Shown: positions 10,134 through 20,667, counted from the stretch's first letter. The stretch is DNA of 64,000 nucleotides from Marinomonas sp. MED121 (GCF_000153025.1 NZ_CH672429.1:1418226-1482225), one strand, 5' to 3'. Notes: generated by a model from the letters alone, not told the origin. Made by a program: numbers and translations.

Positions 10134-11048
10134 CTAACCACACTGAGAAAATTGTTGGCTCATTTTCTCTAAAAATTCTGGATACGCATTTTTGGTTAAC
10201 GGGATGCCTGCACCTAAGGGGTCTAGTTCAATCGCTTTTACTTGTGTACCTTCAATCAAAACGTCGACTATAGCCGGATTAAACTGCACTTCACTAAAAA
10301 TGCAATCAACCTTTTTTGATTCCATTAACTTTCTTAGGGCGACCACTTTTTTAGCGCCAGGTTTACGCTCAGGGCTAAGGCTGATATTGGCAACATGCTG
10401 TAAATTATAATGCCTTTCAAAATAGCCATAAGCATCATGAAAAACCACATAATTGGCTTGAGAAAGACTTGTTAACGTGTCTTTGTTCTGGGCATCTATG
10501 CGTGTTAGCGCTTGCTCAAATTGGGTTAAATTATTAGCAAAATAAGCCGCTAAACTGGGCCTCAAATGAGCTAATTTAGCGGTAATAGAAGCCGCTAATA
10601 TCTGAGCATATTCAACATCCAACCAAAGGTGAGGGTCCATGCCTGCATGATGATGACCATCACCATGATCATGGTGTTTTACCTCAACATGATTATTAAG
10701 GCCTTGTTCAGAATCATGACCCTCTACCAATAACATCCATTCAATGGCAGAATTTGCAACCTTGCTATTGGCAATAGGCTTTTCTAGGAAGGGTTCAAGT
10801 GACTCACCCACCCAGACAATAAGATCCGCTTTATAAAGCTTCTTAATATCCGATGGACGTAATGCAAAATCATGGGGAGAGGCTGAATTGGATACAACTT
10901 GCTCAATTTTCACCTTATCGCCTGCGATCGCTTTAACAATCATAGAAACAGGCTTAATACTTGTGGTAACAACCAAAGAATCACTTGCTTGCAAGTGACC
11001 ACTCAAAAAGATCATACTAGCAAGCACATACCCCAAAAACACTTTCAT
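10134..11048 (-). CDS. znuA: Zinc ABC transporter periplasmic binding protein ZnuA
   Basis: High-affinity zinc-binding protein for an ABC importer. The 304-residue product has a signal peptide (residues 1-22), the TSIKPVSMIVKAI start of cluster A-I lipoprotein/ZnuA folds, a His-rich loop around 120-137 (VKHHDHGDGHHHAG), and conserved His/Asp/Glu ligands in DPHLWLD, YVVFHDAYGYF and IFSEVQF. A Zur-box-like palindrome lies 20 bases upstream of its start. znuB and znuC are not adjacent, so the permease and ATPase must be elsewhere. Confidence 0.92.
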   Translation of the reverse strand: MKVFLGYVLASMIFLSGHLQASDSLVVTTSIKPVSMIVKAIAGDKVKIEQVVSNSASPHDFALRPSDIKKLYKADLIVWVGESLEPFLEKPIANSKVANSAIEWMLLVEGHDSEQGLNNHVEVKHHDHGDGHHHAGMDPHLWLDVEYAQILAASITAKLAHLRPSLAAYFANNLTQFEQALTRIDAQNKDTLTSLSQANYVVFHDAYGYFERHYNLQHVANISLSPERKPGAKKVVALRKLMESKKVDCIFSEVQFNPAIVDVLIEGTQVKAIELDPLGAGIPLTKNAYPEFLEKMSQQFSQCG

Positions 11049-11067
11049 TTATCACTCTCAAAAAAAC

Positions 11068-11080
11068 GTTATAACATAAC
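11068..11080. promoter_or_regulatory. Zur-box-like palindrome upstream of znuA
   Basis: GTTATaacATAAC is a perfect inverted repeat matching the core of gammaproteobacterial Zur boxes (GTTATAxTATAAC). It lies 20-32 bases before the znuA start codon, where zinc-loaded Zur would block transcription. Confidence 0.65.
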
Positions 11081-11149
11081 AAGAGCGTAACATTTATCCT
11101 AAATTCTGTATATTTAAAAAGTGATAAATTGCCTTAAAAACCAGATTAA

Positions 11150-12157
11150 CTAAACTTGATTCAGTTCTTTCAGGGCCACTTCTCTAACCATTAAACCGGC
11201 TCTTTGACCAACAGGTAGCTTGATATTCGGAAAGACTAAAGCATCACCTGACTCTTGCACCACATAATTGGATACACTCGATTGACTCAAGGTAAAACCA
11301 GCCTCAAACCCAGTAAAGTTTTCAAAACTATCATCGATATTTAATTGGTAGTCTTCTGAATCTTTTTTAAGCATATCGATTACTTGGAAAATCTTAATTT
11401 GTTTAGCTTCTTGCTTAGGCAAATCCGCAGCTGAAATCAAGTGCCTTAAAGTACGATCAATTGCCGTCAATTTAGTTAAATCATTCTCACCAAAGCCTGC
11501 CACCTGACCAAGCTCAACAGTAAATGATTGAGCCTGATGCTGATTTGAAGAAAAATAAGAAAGTGTGGTAGTACTTTGATGTGATAATAAAATAGCTTGT
11601 ATACCTGAGGCCTCTAAAAAGCCTAATTGTTCTGCACTATAGGCCTCATCATGTAAAAAAGGGTAAACAGCAAACTTGGGGTATTTTGATCCACGAATGG
11701 CTGTATGAAGATCATAATGTAGCCTTAGTGCGTCTGCTGGGCCAGACTCAAAAAAGTCCGCTATAGACTGCTCTATATATCCTGCTCGTTCAGCCTCAAA
11801 ACCTTGCTCTTTTTTCCAAGCACCAGAGAAGAGACGATTCATATTTATTTCTGTAAACCTTTGCCCCACATTAGCAGCAGGTAAATTACCAAAAATTATC
11901 AACAAACGCACCGAACACACCAAAGCCTGATCAAGAATATCTTTAAGAATTTGATTTACTAATTCCATAGGTGCTGTTTCATTTCCATGAATACCAGCAC
12001 TTAAAACCAAGCTAACACTGGCCTCTTGTTTAGGCTCAATTTTTAACACCCCTGTATCTAATAAAGCAGCTTCGAAACCATTATAAGTTTGCATATGTGC
12101 TTGTGCGTTAACAGGGTTAGCTAAACTAAATGCTAAAAAATCATGTTGCTTAATCAA
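11150..12157 (-). CDS. astE: Succinylglutamate desuccinylase AstE
   Basis: Zinc hydrolase of the last step of the arginine succinyltransferase pathway (succinylglutamate to glutamate and succinate). Motifs: SAGIHGNETAP (zinc His and Glu), EINMNRLFSGAW, LHYDLHTAIRGSKYPKF and the ELGQVAGFGEN segment. I place the start at TTG 12157 (335 residues) because AGAGGA lies 7 bases upstream and the resulting N-terminus (MIKQHDFLAFSL) aligns with other AstE proteins. The longer frame from GTG 12259 adds 34 residues with no ribosome site. The other ast genes are not here, so it is detached from its usual operon. Confidence 0.88.
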   Translation of the reverse strand: MIKQHDFLAFSLANPVNAQAHMQTYNGFEAALLDTGVLKIEPKQEASVSLVLSAGIHGNETAPMELVNQILKDILDQALVCSVRLLIIFGNLPAANVGQRFTEINMNRLFSGAWKKEQGFEAERAGYIEQSIADFFESGPADALRLHYDLHTAIRGSKYPKFAVYPFLHDEAYSAEQLGFLEASGIQAILLSHQSTTTLSYFSSNQHQAQSFTVELGQVAGFGENDLTKLTAIDRTLRHLISAADLPKQEAKQIKIFQVIDMLKKDSEDYQLNIDDSFENFTGFEAGFTLSQSSVSNYVVQESGDALVFPNIKLPVGQRAGLMVREVALKELNQV

Positions 12158-12367
12158 AAGTAAATCCTCTGGTTTAACTTTATTGGCTACTAAAACTATC
12201 TTGCTACATAAGATATGGGCATGAGAAAAGACTTCAAGCAAAAACCGTAAAAGCGACACAAGACTAACGCTATACCAAAATAAATGTCGCTAATTAGAAA
12301 CTTTACCTTCCTTTCAAAACTTTTTCTCTGCAACGCATTTACAAGCAACTCATTCATATAAGAAATT

Positions 12368-12940
12368 ATGCCTAAATTAAACCCCTTATTTCAAAGCAAG
12401 AGCCCTATTATGAGTGAAGAAGTCATCAGTTTAATTGATAAAAATAACAACTTAATAGGCAGCGTAAAACGAAGCGAAATGCGATTTGGCATCGATTTTC
12501 ATAGGGCAACTTATATTTTTATTTTTTTGCCTGACGATAAACTTCTCATTCAAAAACGCACCTTAAATAAGCAGTTTTGCCCTGGTTATTATGGCATTGC
12601 AACGGGTGGTGTGGTTGCTCATGGCGAAAGCTATGCGATATCCGCACAAAGAGAATTAAAGGAAGAGCTTGGCTTAGATTTAACCTTAACCAATCATGGA
12701 CTCTTTTACACAGAAGGAGAAAGCTATCGCATTTGGGGTAAGGTGTTTAGCTGTACTTATGATGCCAATTTAGATGGTGAGATAAAGATGCAAGAAGAAG
12801 AGGTCGCCGCCATTGATCACTTAAGTATTGACGATATATTAAACAACAAAAAGGGGTTAAACTTCACCCCTGATACTTTGGACGCCTTACATCATTATGT
12901 TGAAAAACGCCTTATTCTGCGCCCTACTGACCCTGATTAG
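12368..12940 (+). CDS. Nudix hydrolase, YfcD-like
   Basis: Hydrolase of nucleoside-diphosphate-linked compounds; substrate not identifiable. The Nudix box is complete (GVVAHGE, 7 residues, then RELKEELGL) within a YfcD/IDI-type fold: HRATYIFIFL, LLIQKRT, GYYGIATGG, and a C-terminal LNFTPDTLDAL. The listed ATG gives 190 residues; an inner ATG at 12410 fits the usual YfcD start (MSEEVISLIDKNN). Its 3' end overlaps the next gene by 44 bases, so the two are probably cotranscribed. Confidence 0.88.
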   Translation: MPKLNPLFQSKSPIMSEEVISLIDKNNNLIGSVKRSEMRFGIDFHRATYIFIFLPDDKLLIQKRTLNKQFCPGYYGIATGGVVAHGESYAISAQRELKEELGLDLTLTNHGLFYTEGESYRIWGKVFSCTYDANLDGEIKMQEEEVAAIDHLSIDDILNNKKGLNFTPDTLDALHHYVEKRLILRPTDPD

Positions 12941-13685
12941 CCAGACTATCTCAGCTCAATCACAAGCAAGGTGGCTAGATCACGACTATATAAAATCAAG
13001 CTTTTTAGACATTGCTCTGGGCAGAGAATATGAAAAACAACTAGCAGGAAAGTTAATACGCTGGCGTCATGAGATCAAAATTCATCTAGAAAGCAATGCT
13101 GGAAATCAAGCACTGCAAAAAGAGTTGCTTTCCACTCACACCCAACACCTTGCAAGCATTACAGGTCATCCAATCACATTTGATGTGCCCAGAAGTGAAG
13201 CCAATATTTCTATTGTGTTTACCCGATATAAACACATGAGAGAGACAGTAGCAGAGTATATTGGCGACCCAAAGAAGTACGAAGTGGCATTAAAGGAAGC
13301 CATTTGTATTGGCACCTTTAGCTATAATGGCCGAGGAGAGATATTCTCAGGCACAATTATTATCCCAGTGGATTATGCAAGACAAAAGGCCCGCTTTCTT
13401 GACTGTATCGTAGAAGAAATCACTCAACTCTTAGGCTTGCCGAATGATTCAGATAAGGTGTTTCCCTCAATATTTAACGACAACAGTATCGATGCCTATT
13501 TAAGCCCTTTGGATTACATACTATTAAAACTACTTTACTCAGATCAGTTGCAAGCAGGTATGTCCCATCAAGCAGTGCTAGGCAAACTTGATTTAGCGAT
13601 TGCAGACCTGGATAAAACTGGCGATCTAGAAGGTGCTTTATATAGAGTGAACCAACAAAGCTTAAAATCTTATCTAGGTGATTAA
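12897..13685 (+). CDS. Secreted DUF2927-family protein
   Basis: This 262-residue protein has a signal peptide (LFCALLTLISQTISAQ). The DUF2927-like core has the segment IVEEITQLLGLPNDSD followed by FNDNSIDAYLSPLDYILLKLLY, resembling a degenerate metalloprotease helix (the Glu-Glu in VEEITQ replaces HExxH). It starts inside the end of the Nudix gene (44-base overlap). Function unknown; likely periplasmic. Confidence 0.7.
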   Translation: MLKNALFCALLTLISQTISAQSQARWLDHDYIKSSFLDIALGREYEKQLAGKLIRWRHEIKIHLESNAGNQALQKELLSTHTQHLASITGHPITFDVPRSEANISIVFTRYKHMRETVAEYIGDPKKYEVALKEAICIGTFSYNGRGEIFSGTIIIPVDYARQKARFLDCIVEEITQLLGLPNDSDKVFPSIFNDNSIDAYLSPLDYILLKLLYSDQLQAGMSHQAVLGKLDLAIADLDKTGDLEGALYRVNQQSLKSYLGD

Positions 13686-13925
13686 TATGACATTTAAGTC
13701 TAATAAAACGCAAAAAGTCAGCAAAACTTCAAGTTTCAAGACAACTCTGGCAGAGCAAAAAGGTAATTGAGATCAGCAAAACAAGAATTAAGCCTCAATT
13801 TAAAGACAAAATACTGACTCAAAACACGCCTTTTTCAATTTAAAGTCATAAAAATCATTTATAGATTCCGCTTTTATCGTCAAGTTAGGTAAAATGCTTA
13901 AAAATTTTCACCTCGGAGTCACTGA

Positions 13926-15029
13926 ATGTTCCCTGAACTCAAAAATGATCGTTTTATTCGCGCCCTATTAAAGCAGCCCGTTGATACCACACCAGTATGG
14001 ATGATGCGCCAAGCAGGACGCTATCTTCCTGAATATCGTGCTAGCCGCGCCCATGCGGGTGATTTTTTGAGCCTATGTAAAAACGATGAGTTTGCCTGTG
14101 AAGTGACTTTGCAACCGCTAGAAAGATATGAGCTTGACGCTGCGATTCTTTTCTCCGACATTTTGACCATCCCTGATGCTATGGGCCAAGGTCTTTATTT
14201 TGAAACAGGCGAAGGCCCAAAGTTCAAAAAAGTCATTCGTACTGAAGCTGATGTTGATGCATTGCCAATTGCCAAGGTAAATGATCTTGATTATGTGATG
14301 AAGGCAGTGACAACTATACGTAACGCCCTTGGCGGTCGTGTACCTCTTATTGGCTTCTCAGGCAGTCCTTGGACATTGGCGACTTATATGGTCGAAGGTG
14401 GTTCAAGCAAAGATTTTCGTCACATCAAAGGTATGATGTACAAATCACCAGAAATCCTGCATGAGTTACTTCGCAAACTAGCGATTTCAGTGACAGATTA
14501 CCTTAACGGTCAAATTAAAGCAGGCGCACAAGCCGTGCAAATCTTTGACACTTGGGGCGGTGTTTTAAGTGGTCCTAAATACCAAGAGTTCTCTTTGATG
14601 TACATGAAACAAATCATTGACGGTTTAATTCGTGTACATGATGGAAAAAAGATCCCCGTCATTATGTTTACTAAAAACGGTGGTCAGTGGTTAGAAAATA
14701 TGGCTGCAAGTGGTACAGACGCACTGGGCCTCGATTGGACAACAGACATGGCTGAAGCGCGCGCTCGTGTGGGCAACAAAGTCGCACTTCAAGGTAATAT
14801 CGATCCATGTGTGCTTTATGCAGATAAAGACGTTATTCGAGATCAAGTTGGAGAAGTACTCGCTGGCTTCGGCAACGGTTCAGGTCACGTATTTAATTTA
14901 GGTCATGGTATTCACCAATTTGTTGATCCGGAACAACCAAAATACCTTATCGATGCAGTACATGAGCTGGGAGCACAATATCACCAAGAAGCATCCGATC
15001 AACTGGATAAATTAAATAATCTAGATTAA
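13926..15029 (+). CDS. hemE: Uroporphyrinogen III decarboxylase HemE
   Basis: Decarboxylates uroporphyrinogen III to coproporphyrinogen III in heme synthesis. The 367-residue product contains the family signatures [16 protein letters not shown] near the N-terminus and [17 protein letters not shown] in the middle, plus [12 protein letters not shown] and NLGHGI near the end. A Shine-Dalgarno (CTCGGAGT) lies just before ATG. It is monocistronic; a 13-bp stem follows it at 15068-15103. Confidence 0.98.
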   Translation: MFPELKNDRFIRALLKQPVDTTPVWMMRQAGRYLPEYRASRAHAGDFLSLCKNDEFACEVTLQPLERYELDAAILFSDILTIPDAMGQGLYFETGEGPKFKKVIRTEADVDALPIAKVNDLDYVMKAVTTIRNALGGRVPLIGFSGSPWTLATYMVEGGSSKDFRHIKGMMYKSPEILHELLRKLAISVTDYLNGQIKAGAQAVQIFDTWGGVLSGPKYQEFSLMYMKQIIDGLIRVHDGKKIPVIMFTKNGGQWLENMAASGTDALGLDWTTDMAEARARVGNKVALQGNIDPCVLYADKDVIRDQVGEVLAGFGNGSGHVFNLGHGIHQFVDPEQPKYLIDAVHELGAQYHQEASDQLDKLNNLD

Positions 15030-15067
15030 AAATCACAAACTCAGTCAAAGTAATCACCTAATCTGAC

Positions 15068-15103
15068 TGGACTGATGCCTAACAATGCCAAGGCGTCAGT
15101 CCA
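15068..15103 (+). terminator. Stem-loop after hemE
   Basis: Arms TGGACTGATGCCT and AGGCGTCAGTCCA (one G-T pair) flank a 10-base loop, 38 bases after the hemE stop. There is no U-tract, so it may be a 3'-end stabiliser or a weak terminator. Confidence 0.45.
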
Positions 15104-15219
15104 GCACATTCCTCTTCAAAACAGACTTTCTTATTCTTTGAACAGATAATCCCTCTTTATTTGTCTCTACTTTCCCCCTCTCCCTAGCGACATTAGGAAG
15201 AGAGTGGTATTTTTATTAA

Positions 15220-15591
<372 letters not shown>

Positions 15592-15612
15592 TTTCAGCCC
15601 TGTTGTAAATAT

Positions 15613-15650
15613 AAAAAAACCTCAAACTTCTTCAAGTTTGAGGTTTTTTT
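15613..15650. terminator. Bidirectional terminator between glnB and peroxiredoxin gene
   Basis: Near-perfect hairpin with arms AAAAAACCTCAAACTT and AAGTTTGAGGTTTTTT around a 4-base loop, U-tracts on both strands, placed between two convergent genes. Confidence 0.92.
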
Positions 15651-15685
15651 ATATTAAAAAGCCAGCTTCATTTAACAATGGTTAC

Positions 15686-16165
15686 TTATAGCTGACTCAG
15701 AACATGCTCAGCAGAGCTCACTTTAAACTCACCCGGCTCTTCTCGCCATAACTGAGTTACAACGCCATTATCCACAAGCATGGCATAACGACTACTACGC
15801 ATACCAAACTTAGCTGATGATAAATCCAACTCAAGCCCCATCGCCAAAGTAAATTCAGCCATACCATCTGCAGCCATAACTAAATTTTCTGCATTTTGAG
15901 CCTCTCCCCATGCATGCATAACAAAGGCATCATTAACAGAAAGGCAAACTACCTCATCAACACCCTTTTCTTTTAATTCATCAAAGCTCACAACAAAGCC
16001 AGGTACATGGCTAGCACTACAAGTTGGTGTAAAAGCACCAGGAAGTGCAAACATTACAACTTTTTTATTACTAAAAAACTCAGCCACCTGGATAGTTTTT
16101 GGACCATCTTCACCCATTACTTGAAACTGGGCTGCTGGCAGGGTATCACCGACTTGAATTGACAC
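15686..16165 (-). CDS. Peroxiredoxin, Prx5/AhpE-type (hybrid peroxiredoxin family)
   Basis: Thiol peroxidase reducing hydrogen and alkyl peroxides. The 159-residue product carries the peroxidatic cysteine in FALPGAFTPTCSASHVPGF and the Prx5-type VVCLSVNDAFVMHAWG segment. No fused glutaredoxin domain is present. Single gene, convergent with glnB. Confidence 0.92.
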   Translation of the reverse strand: MSIQVGDTLPAAQFQVMGEDGPKTIQVAEFFSNKKVVMFALPGAFTPTCSASHVPGFVVSFDELKEKGVDEVVCLSVNDAFVMHAWGEAQNAENLVMAADGMAEFTLAMGLELDLSSAKFGMRSSRYAMLVDNGVVTQLWREEPGEFKVSSAEHVLSQL

Positions 16166-16228
16166 TAAACCTTCTCCTAAATCAAAAACTTATAATAAAA
16201 TTCACAAGAGCAGAACAACAATATTTTC

Positions 16229-18205
16229 CTATGAGACTTTAAATTGGCTCAAGAGACTGTTTTGTTCCTTAGCTAAAGAGGCCAAACCTTCACTGTTCTG
16301 AGCGGTTGAATCAGCGGCATTAGAGGCTTCATCTGACATTTTAGCAATATCATGAACACTCTCACTAATCTCTTGAGCCACAGCAGACTGCTGTTCAGCA
16401 GCCGTTGCGATTTGCGTACTTAAGTCGCGAATACCTGTGACAAACTCTTGCATCTCCTGCAAGGATTGGCCAACTTCTTTAGCCTTATCGACGCTTTGTT
16501 GAGCACTATTTTGACTTTGTGTCATGCTAGAGACGGTTTCTTTTACCCCTTGCTGCAATCGACTAATCACTTTTTGAATCTCTTCTGTAGAACTATGGGT
16601 TCGTGTTGCTAAGGTTCTTACTTCATCAGCCACAACCGCAAAACCACGACCTTGTTCACCCGCTCTAGCCGCCTCTATCGCAGCGTTTAGTGCTAACAAA
16701 TTTGTTTGCTCAGCAATATCCTGAATAACTTCAAGTATTTTACCAATATCTTGAGAGTAAACATTGAGTTCGTTAACCACCTTTGACGAGCTTTCAATTT
16801 CGCCGGCTAGGGTTTGAATAGTCTGAATATTTGCATCCATCTGAGTGCGGTTCTCTGTCGCTTTAACATCCACCGTTTGCACTTGCTCAAGAGTCGTTTC
16901 AGCACTGTTTGCAACCTGATGAACCGTTGCCGCCATTTCTGTCATAGCCGAAGCGACAGAAGTTGTCATATCATTTTGAGAGCTCATTAGTTCTTTAGAT
17001 TGTTCAGCGGTAACCACGCCGGTTTGAGCAGAGCTTGCAACCTGAACCGACGCTTGGCGGATTTCGCGAATAACAGACTCTAATTTGCTGGCTAAATCAT
17101 TAACCCAACGAGATAGCTCACCAAATTCATCCTTGCTAATAATTTGCGCCCTTAGGGTAAAATCACCTTCTGCAATCTTACCCAGCACCCCCATAACAAT
17201 AGAAAGAGGTTTTCTAATACTTCTGCTCACCCAAGTAGCCACTAAAATAGCAATGATGACAGAGACAACAATAACCAGTATCGCACTCGTAACCGACCAA
17301 TTGACTGCCGACTTTGCCACTTCCAAAGCACTTTGACGAGCCTGAGAGGCTTCATCTAAAAGCGCTGCAGTCGACAGGTTAATGGAACTCATAGTGTTAG
17401 AAAGCTGAGACGCCAAGCTTTTTGCTTCTTCTTGTAATAACAAATAATTATAGTAAGCCTTAACAACCCCTTCTTCAGATAAAATATGACCTTCAATTTC
17501 TTCCATTAGAATTTCAATATTTTCATCTTCAAGGTTGGCTAATTTATCTTTAGCCCCTTGCAAATTAGAGTTCATTGACTTAATTAAGTCATCTAAAGAC
17601 GCTTGGTTAGTCTGATCAAAATAATCATTTACTGTGTATTGAATACTTTCAATTTGACCAAGAATATAAGCAGCAGCAAACTTAACATCTGTTTTATGCC
17701 CAGATTCTTCTAGTACAGCCAAATCTTCTACAGCAAATAATACCGAATCTTTTAAATCAAATTTTTGCACAAAAACTTGATCTCGATTTGCGATTTCTTG
17801 CCTATGGTTAGTCGTCGCCTCTTTTGAGATTTGGTAGAAGTTAGCTGTTTTAGTTTTTATCTCATTTAAAGATGCCGTCATCACAGCATCATTTTGTATC
17901 AGTCCTTCTAATGAATTCGCAACCTCTGCAAATTCTGCTTGCTGAGCTTCCAATGCAATTTCTAATTTACTTAGCTCGTCATCAGGGTAAGTGATCAAAT
18001 GCTGTAATAGAGTCGCATTTGAAGTTAATAAAATTTCATTAATTTTATTACTAGAGGCCACCACACTAGCTACTTCTCCAGTGACCTTATTTAAACCCTG
18101 TTCAACTTTTTTAATGCCTGTGAACCCTGTTGCAGCCACAATAACCAGTAGCACCAACAAAATGGTAAAACCTAAAAGAATTCTCTGTATCACAGATAAA
18201 GACAT
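16229..18205 (-). CDS. Methyl-accepting chemotaxis protein with a large helical sensor domain
   Basis: This 658-residue transmembrane chemoreceptor has TM1 at about 8-28 and a roughly 270-residue periplasmic all-helical domain whose size and heptad pattern suit an HBM-type (helical bimodular) sensor. TM2 lies at about 300-325, then HAMP ([21 protein letters not shown]) and a signalling domain with the hairpin tip [18 protein letters not shown]. There is no terminal NWETF-type CheR tether. HBM assignment is inference from size. Single gene; ligand unknown. Confidence 0.92.
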   Translation of the reverse strand: MSLSVIQRILLGFTILLVLLVIVAATGFTGIKKVEQGLNKVTGEVASVVASSNKINEILLTSNATLLQHLITYPDDELSKLEIALEAQQAEFAEVANSLEGLIQNDAVMTASLNEIKTKTANFYQISKEATTNHRQEIANRDQVFVQKFDLKDSVLFAVEDLAVLEESGHKTDVKFAAAYILGQIESIQYTVNDYFDQTNQASLDDLIKSMNSNLQGAKDKLANLEDENIEILMEEIEGHILSEEGVVKAYYNYLLLQEEAKSLASQLSNTMSSINLSTAALLDEASQARQSALEVAKSAVNWSVTSAILVIVVSVIIAILVATWVSRSIRKPLSIVMGVLGKIAEGDFTLRAQIISKDEFGELSRWVNDLASKLESVIREIRQASVQVASSAQTGVVTAEQSKELMSSQNDMTTSVASAMTEMAATVHQVANSAETTLEQVQTVDVKATENRTQMDANIQTIQTLAGEIESSSKVVNELNVYSQDIGKILEVIQDIAEQTNLLALNAAIEAARAGEQGRGFAVVADEVRTLATRTHSSTEEIQKVISRLQQGVKETVSSMTQSQNSAQQSVDKAKEVGQSLQEMQEFVTGIRDLSTQIATAAEQQSAVAQEISESVHDIAKMSDEASNAADSTAQNSEGLASLAKEQNSLLSQFKVS

Positions 18206-18522
18206 TACTCACCCCAATTTATTCAAAATACATGACATTCGTCACAAGCTCATGATTTTTATAGCTGCATTAAACTTATTTTCTTATTAATGACTTATCA
18301 CAAATTACTGAATATTAATCAATTAAATATGCACATAAATCATCAAATATTTACAAAAGATAAAAGCGGTTGGCTTTTAACCAGCCATTTTTATTTCAAG
18401 CCTAACACTTTTGCATAACAAACTAACCATGCAGTCAGGATTAATTTAGTTTTATTTTGCTTACTGTCGCTCTTCTGTTAAATTTGTCATTCCTATTCCT
18501 GTGACCCTTTTTAGACTTATTT
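18206..18522. other. Intergenic region between divergent MCP and MocR genes
   Basis: AT-rich 317 bases holding the promoters of two divergent genes. I see no gene or convincing operator; only a short imperfect stem near 18361-18385. Confidence 0.5.
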
Positions 18523-19935
18523 ATGGATCAACCTCTCTACGAGAAAATTGCTGACCAAGTAGAATCACAAATTCAAGAAGGTGTGTTTTTACCTGGTACA
18601 AAAATTCCGTCTGTACGTAAGTCTAGTAAACAAATGAGCGTGAGTGTAGCGACAGTTTTACAAGCTTATAGCCTGCTCGAAGATAGGGGAGTTGTAAAAG
18701 CGAGGCCGCAAAAAGGTTACTTTGTTCAAGACAACTTACCTCAACCGCAAGCTTTACCCCAATTTGAGCCAAGTCATGCACAAGAGTCAGTTCCAGAACT
18801 AATACGTTCCTTATTACACGCCTCTCAAAGACCCGATATCATTCAATTTGGGGCTGCCATCCCACACACTCAGTTTCTGCCTATTAGGCAGTTACAAAAA
18901 TCTGTTGGGCGCTTAATGCGATTAGAGCCTGAAATTTGCGCAGCTTATGAGTTCACCCCAGGTTCACTCAATTTAAGACGTCAAATTGCAATCAGAATGC
19001 TTGATGCAGGCTGTAATATCCAGCCGGACGACATTACCATCACACTGGGCTGTCAAAATGCAATGATCCTGGCTCTAAGGACAATCACAGAACCTGGTGA
19101 TACCATCATTATTGAGACACCGACTTATCATGGCCTATTACAAGCCATTGATGAATTAAAGCTAAAAGCCATTGAGATACCTTGTGACCCTAGTTCAGGT
19201 ATCGACCTTGATGCCATGTCACAAGTACTTGCCCAATGGAGAGTAACAGCCTGTGTCATTACGCCTTCTAACCAAAATCCAACCGGTGCAACATTAAAGC
19301 AAGAGGCAAAAACTAAGCTACTTAACTTATGCCAACAATATAGCACCACTATTATTGAAGATGATGTCTATGGTGAACTGAGTTACTGCGAAACGAGGGA
19401 GAAAGCAATTAAAGCTGAAGACCCACAAGCAGATGTTATTTATTGTAGTTCTTTTTCAAAAAGCATCGCTCCAGGCTTTCGCATAGGTTGGATTATAGGC
19501 GGCAAATATCAACAGCGAATAGAACAGCATGCTTATGTTGAATCCCTCGCCATACCAACACTGACTCAAAAGGCTATTGCAAACTTCCTTGAGAATGGGG
19601 CTTACGATAGACACTTGCGGAAAACAAGGCACACCTACGAGGAAAATTTACGCCGCTGCCAGCAAGCAATTACCCAGTTTTTCCCTTCAGGCACTTATAC
19701 TTCAGACCCTCAAGGAGGATTCTTGCTTTGGATAACATTACCTCCTGAGGTAAATGCATTAACCCTACATAAGGCTGCATTAGAGCATGGAATTGGCACA
19801 ATTCCGGGCCTGGCATTTAGCCTAACCCATAGTTTTAGCCATCATTTACGCATTAACTATGCAATCAGTTGGGATAGCCGGATCGAAGGCGCACTCAAAC
19901 TAGTGGGAAATATGGCAAAAAAACTCACTCTTTAA
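18523..19935 (+). CDS. MocR-type transcription regulator (GntR winged helix fused to aminotransferase fold)
   Basis: 470 residues: a GntR winged-helix at about 1-75 (LPGTKIPSVRKSSKQMSVSVATVLQAY) joined to a fold-type I PLP domain (about 110-460). The latter contains SNQNPTGA, EDDVYGEL and the PLP-lysine segment SSFSKSIAPGFRIGW. Family members regulate vitamin B6, taurine, GABA and similar genes. The target here is unknown; the neighbouring sigma-54-like RNA locus is downstream rather than divergent. Confidence 0.93.
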   Translation: MDQPLYEKIADQVESQIQEGVFLPGTKIPSVRKSSKQMSVSVATVLQAYSLLEDRGVVKARPQKGYFVQDNLPQPQALPQFEPSHAQESVPELIRSLLHASQRPDIIQFGAAIPHTQFLPIRQLQKSVGRLMRLEPEICAAYEFTPGSLNLRRQIAIRMLDAGCNIQPDDITITLGCQNAMILALRTITEPGDTIIIETPTYHGLLQAIDELKLKAIEIPCDPSSGIDLDAMSQVLAQWRVTACVITPSNQNPTGATLKQEAKTKLLNLCQQYSTTIIEDDVYGELSYCETREKAIKAEDPQADVIYCSSFSKSIAPGFRIGWIIGGKYQQRIEQHAYVESLAIPTLTQKAIANFLENGAYDRHLRKTRHTYEENLRRCQQAITQFFPSGTYTSDPQGGFLLWITLPPEVNALTLHKAALEHGIGTIPGLAFSLTHSFSHHLRINYAISWDSRIEGALKLVGNMAKKLTL

Positions 19936-19987
19936 ATCACTCTTTGCCACCACAAAAAAACTGAATCGAAATCATTTTATCAATAGA

Positions 19988-20002
19988 TGGCACGCATACT
20001 GC
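19988..20002 (+). promoter_or_regulatory. Sigma-54 (-24/-12) promoter motif
   Basis: TGGCACGcatactGC has the invariant GG (19989-19990) and GC (20001-20002) separated by exactly 10 bases and a perfect TGGCACG -24 box. The expected transcription start is about 20014. The promoter points at the structured region and then at the PilZ-like gene. Confidence 0.75.
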
Positions 20003-20013
20003 TTATTTTCTAT

Positions 20014-20188
20014 ACAAGTACAATTTTAACGCCCTATACTGAAAATTAATAAGGTGAAGCAATCACTTATTGGCAGAAAGTATTTTTAAAAGGCGTTGTA
20101 TAAGGAAAGAATGGGTTCAATACTGAAGAATATACGTATTTTGCTCTGTACAGATAGCGTGAAAAGCGTACAATTCCCATTCTTTTTT
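20014..20188 (+). ncRNA. Candidate sigma-54-dependent small RNA (about 175 nt)
   Basis: Downstream of the -24/-12 motif there are nested structures: AACGCC (20028-20033) pairs with GGCGTT (20092-20097); inside it AATAAGgTGA (20048-20057) pairs with TCACTTATT (20063-20071). A terminator-like long-range stem follows, AAAGAATGGG (20106-20115) with CCCATTCTTT (20176-20185), ending in a T-run at 20183-20188. No protein frame of note crosses it. It could instead be a structured 5' leader with an attenuator for the PilZ-like gene at 20247. Confidence 0.5.
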
Positions 20189-20246
20189 AATACTTTTGTA
20201 TTTTGGTCGATAACTTATATATCTGAGTAACTTTTGGCACGTCCTT

Positions 20247-20657
20247 ATGGAATTTGTAGCACATCCTAAAGACATACCTCTTCATATAGAAGAAGTGAGC
20301 ACCCAATCATTCCAACAGAATTTATTGGAAAGAGATGGGTTTGCCGGGATTATATGCTTGACTCCTCAAGCTTATAACCCAGGCCAATGTGTGCAATTAA
20401 AACTCGCTGAAATTGATCCTAACTTTTGCGTTATCGGGCGTATTGTTTGGTGTGAAAAAGAAGTAGGTGAGTTTAGAATTGCAATAGAGTTCCCTTGTAA
20501 GGATGATTGTTATTGCGTTCGCATGGTTGAACAACTTTCCCATATTGAGCATTATCGACGACAAGCAAAGCAACAAGGACGCCGATTAAATTTTAACGAT
20601 GCCGCAGCCGAATGGATTCAAAAATTTGCAGCATCTTTCCCCGCATTTATAGCCTAA
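20247..20657 (+). CDS. PilZ-like domain protein
   Basis: This 136-residue soluble protein has a core GRIVWCEKEVGEFRIAIEF that resembles the beta-barrel end of PilZ c-di-GMP receptors. The usual RxxxR motif is not evident in the N-terminal part, so c-di-GMP binding is uncertain. It has several cysteines (DDCYC). It is followed 10 bases later by the DUF501 gene in the same direction, and preceded by the sigma-54 RNA locus. Confidence 0.55.
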   Translation: MEFVAHPKDIPLHIEEVSTQSFQQNLLERDGFAGIICLTPQAYNPGQCVQLKLAEIDPNFCVIGRIVWCEKEVGEFRIAIEFPCKDDCYCVRMVEQLSHIEHYRRQAKQQGRRLNFNDAAAEWIQKFAASFPAFIA

Positions 20658-20667
20658 TCAACACTTT

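Noticed and set aside
12158-12259. Longer astE frame starting at GTG 12259
   Set aside because: No ribosome site, and the extra 34 residues do not fit the AstE N-terminus; TTG 12157 has AGAGGA and aligns.
20233-20250. A second TTGGCACG motif just before the PilZ-like gene
   Set aside because: The -12 position reads TG instead of GC after 10 bases, so it is not a sigma-54 promoter.
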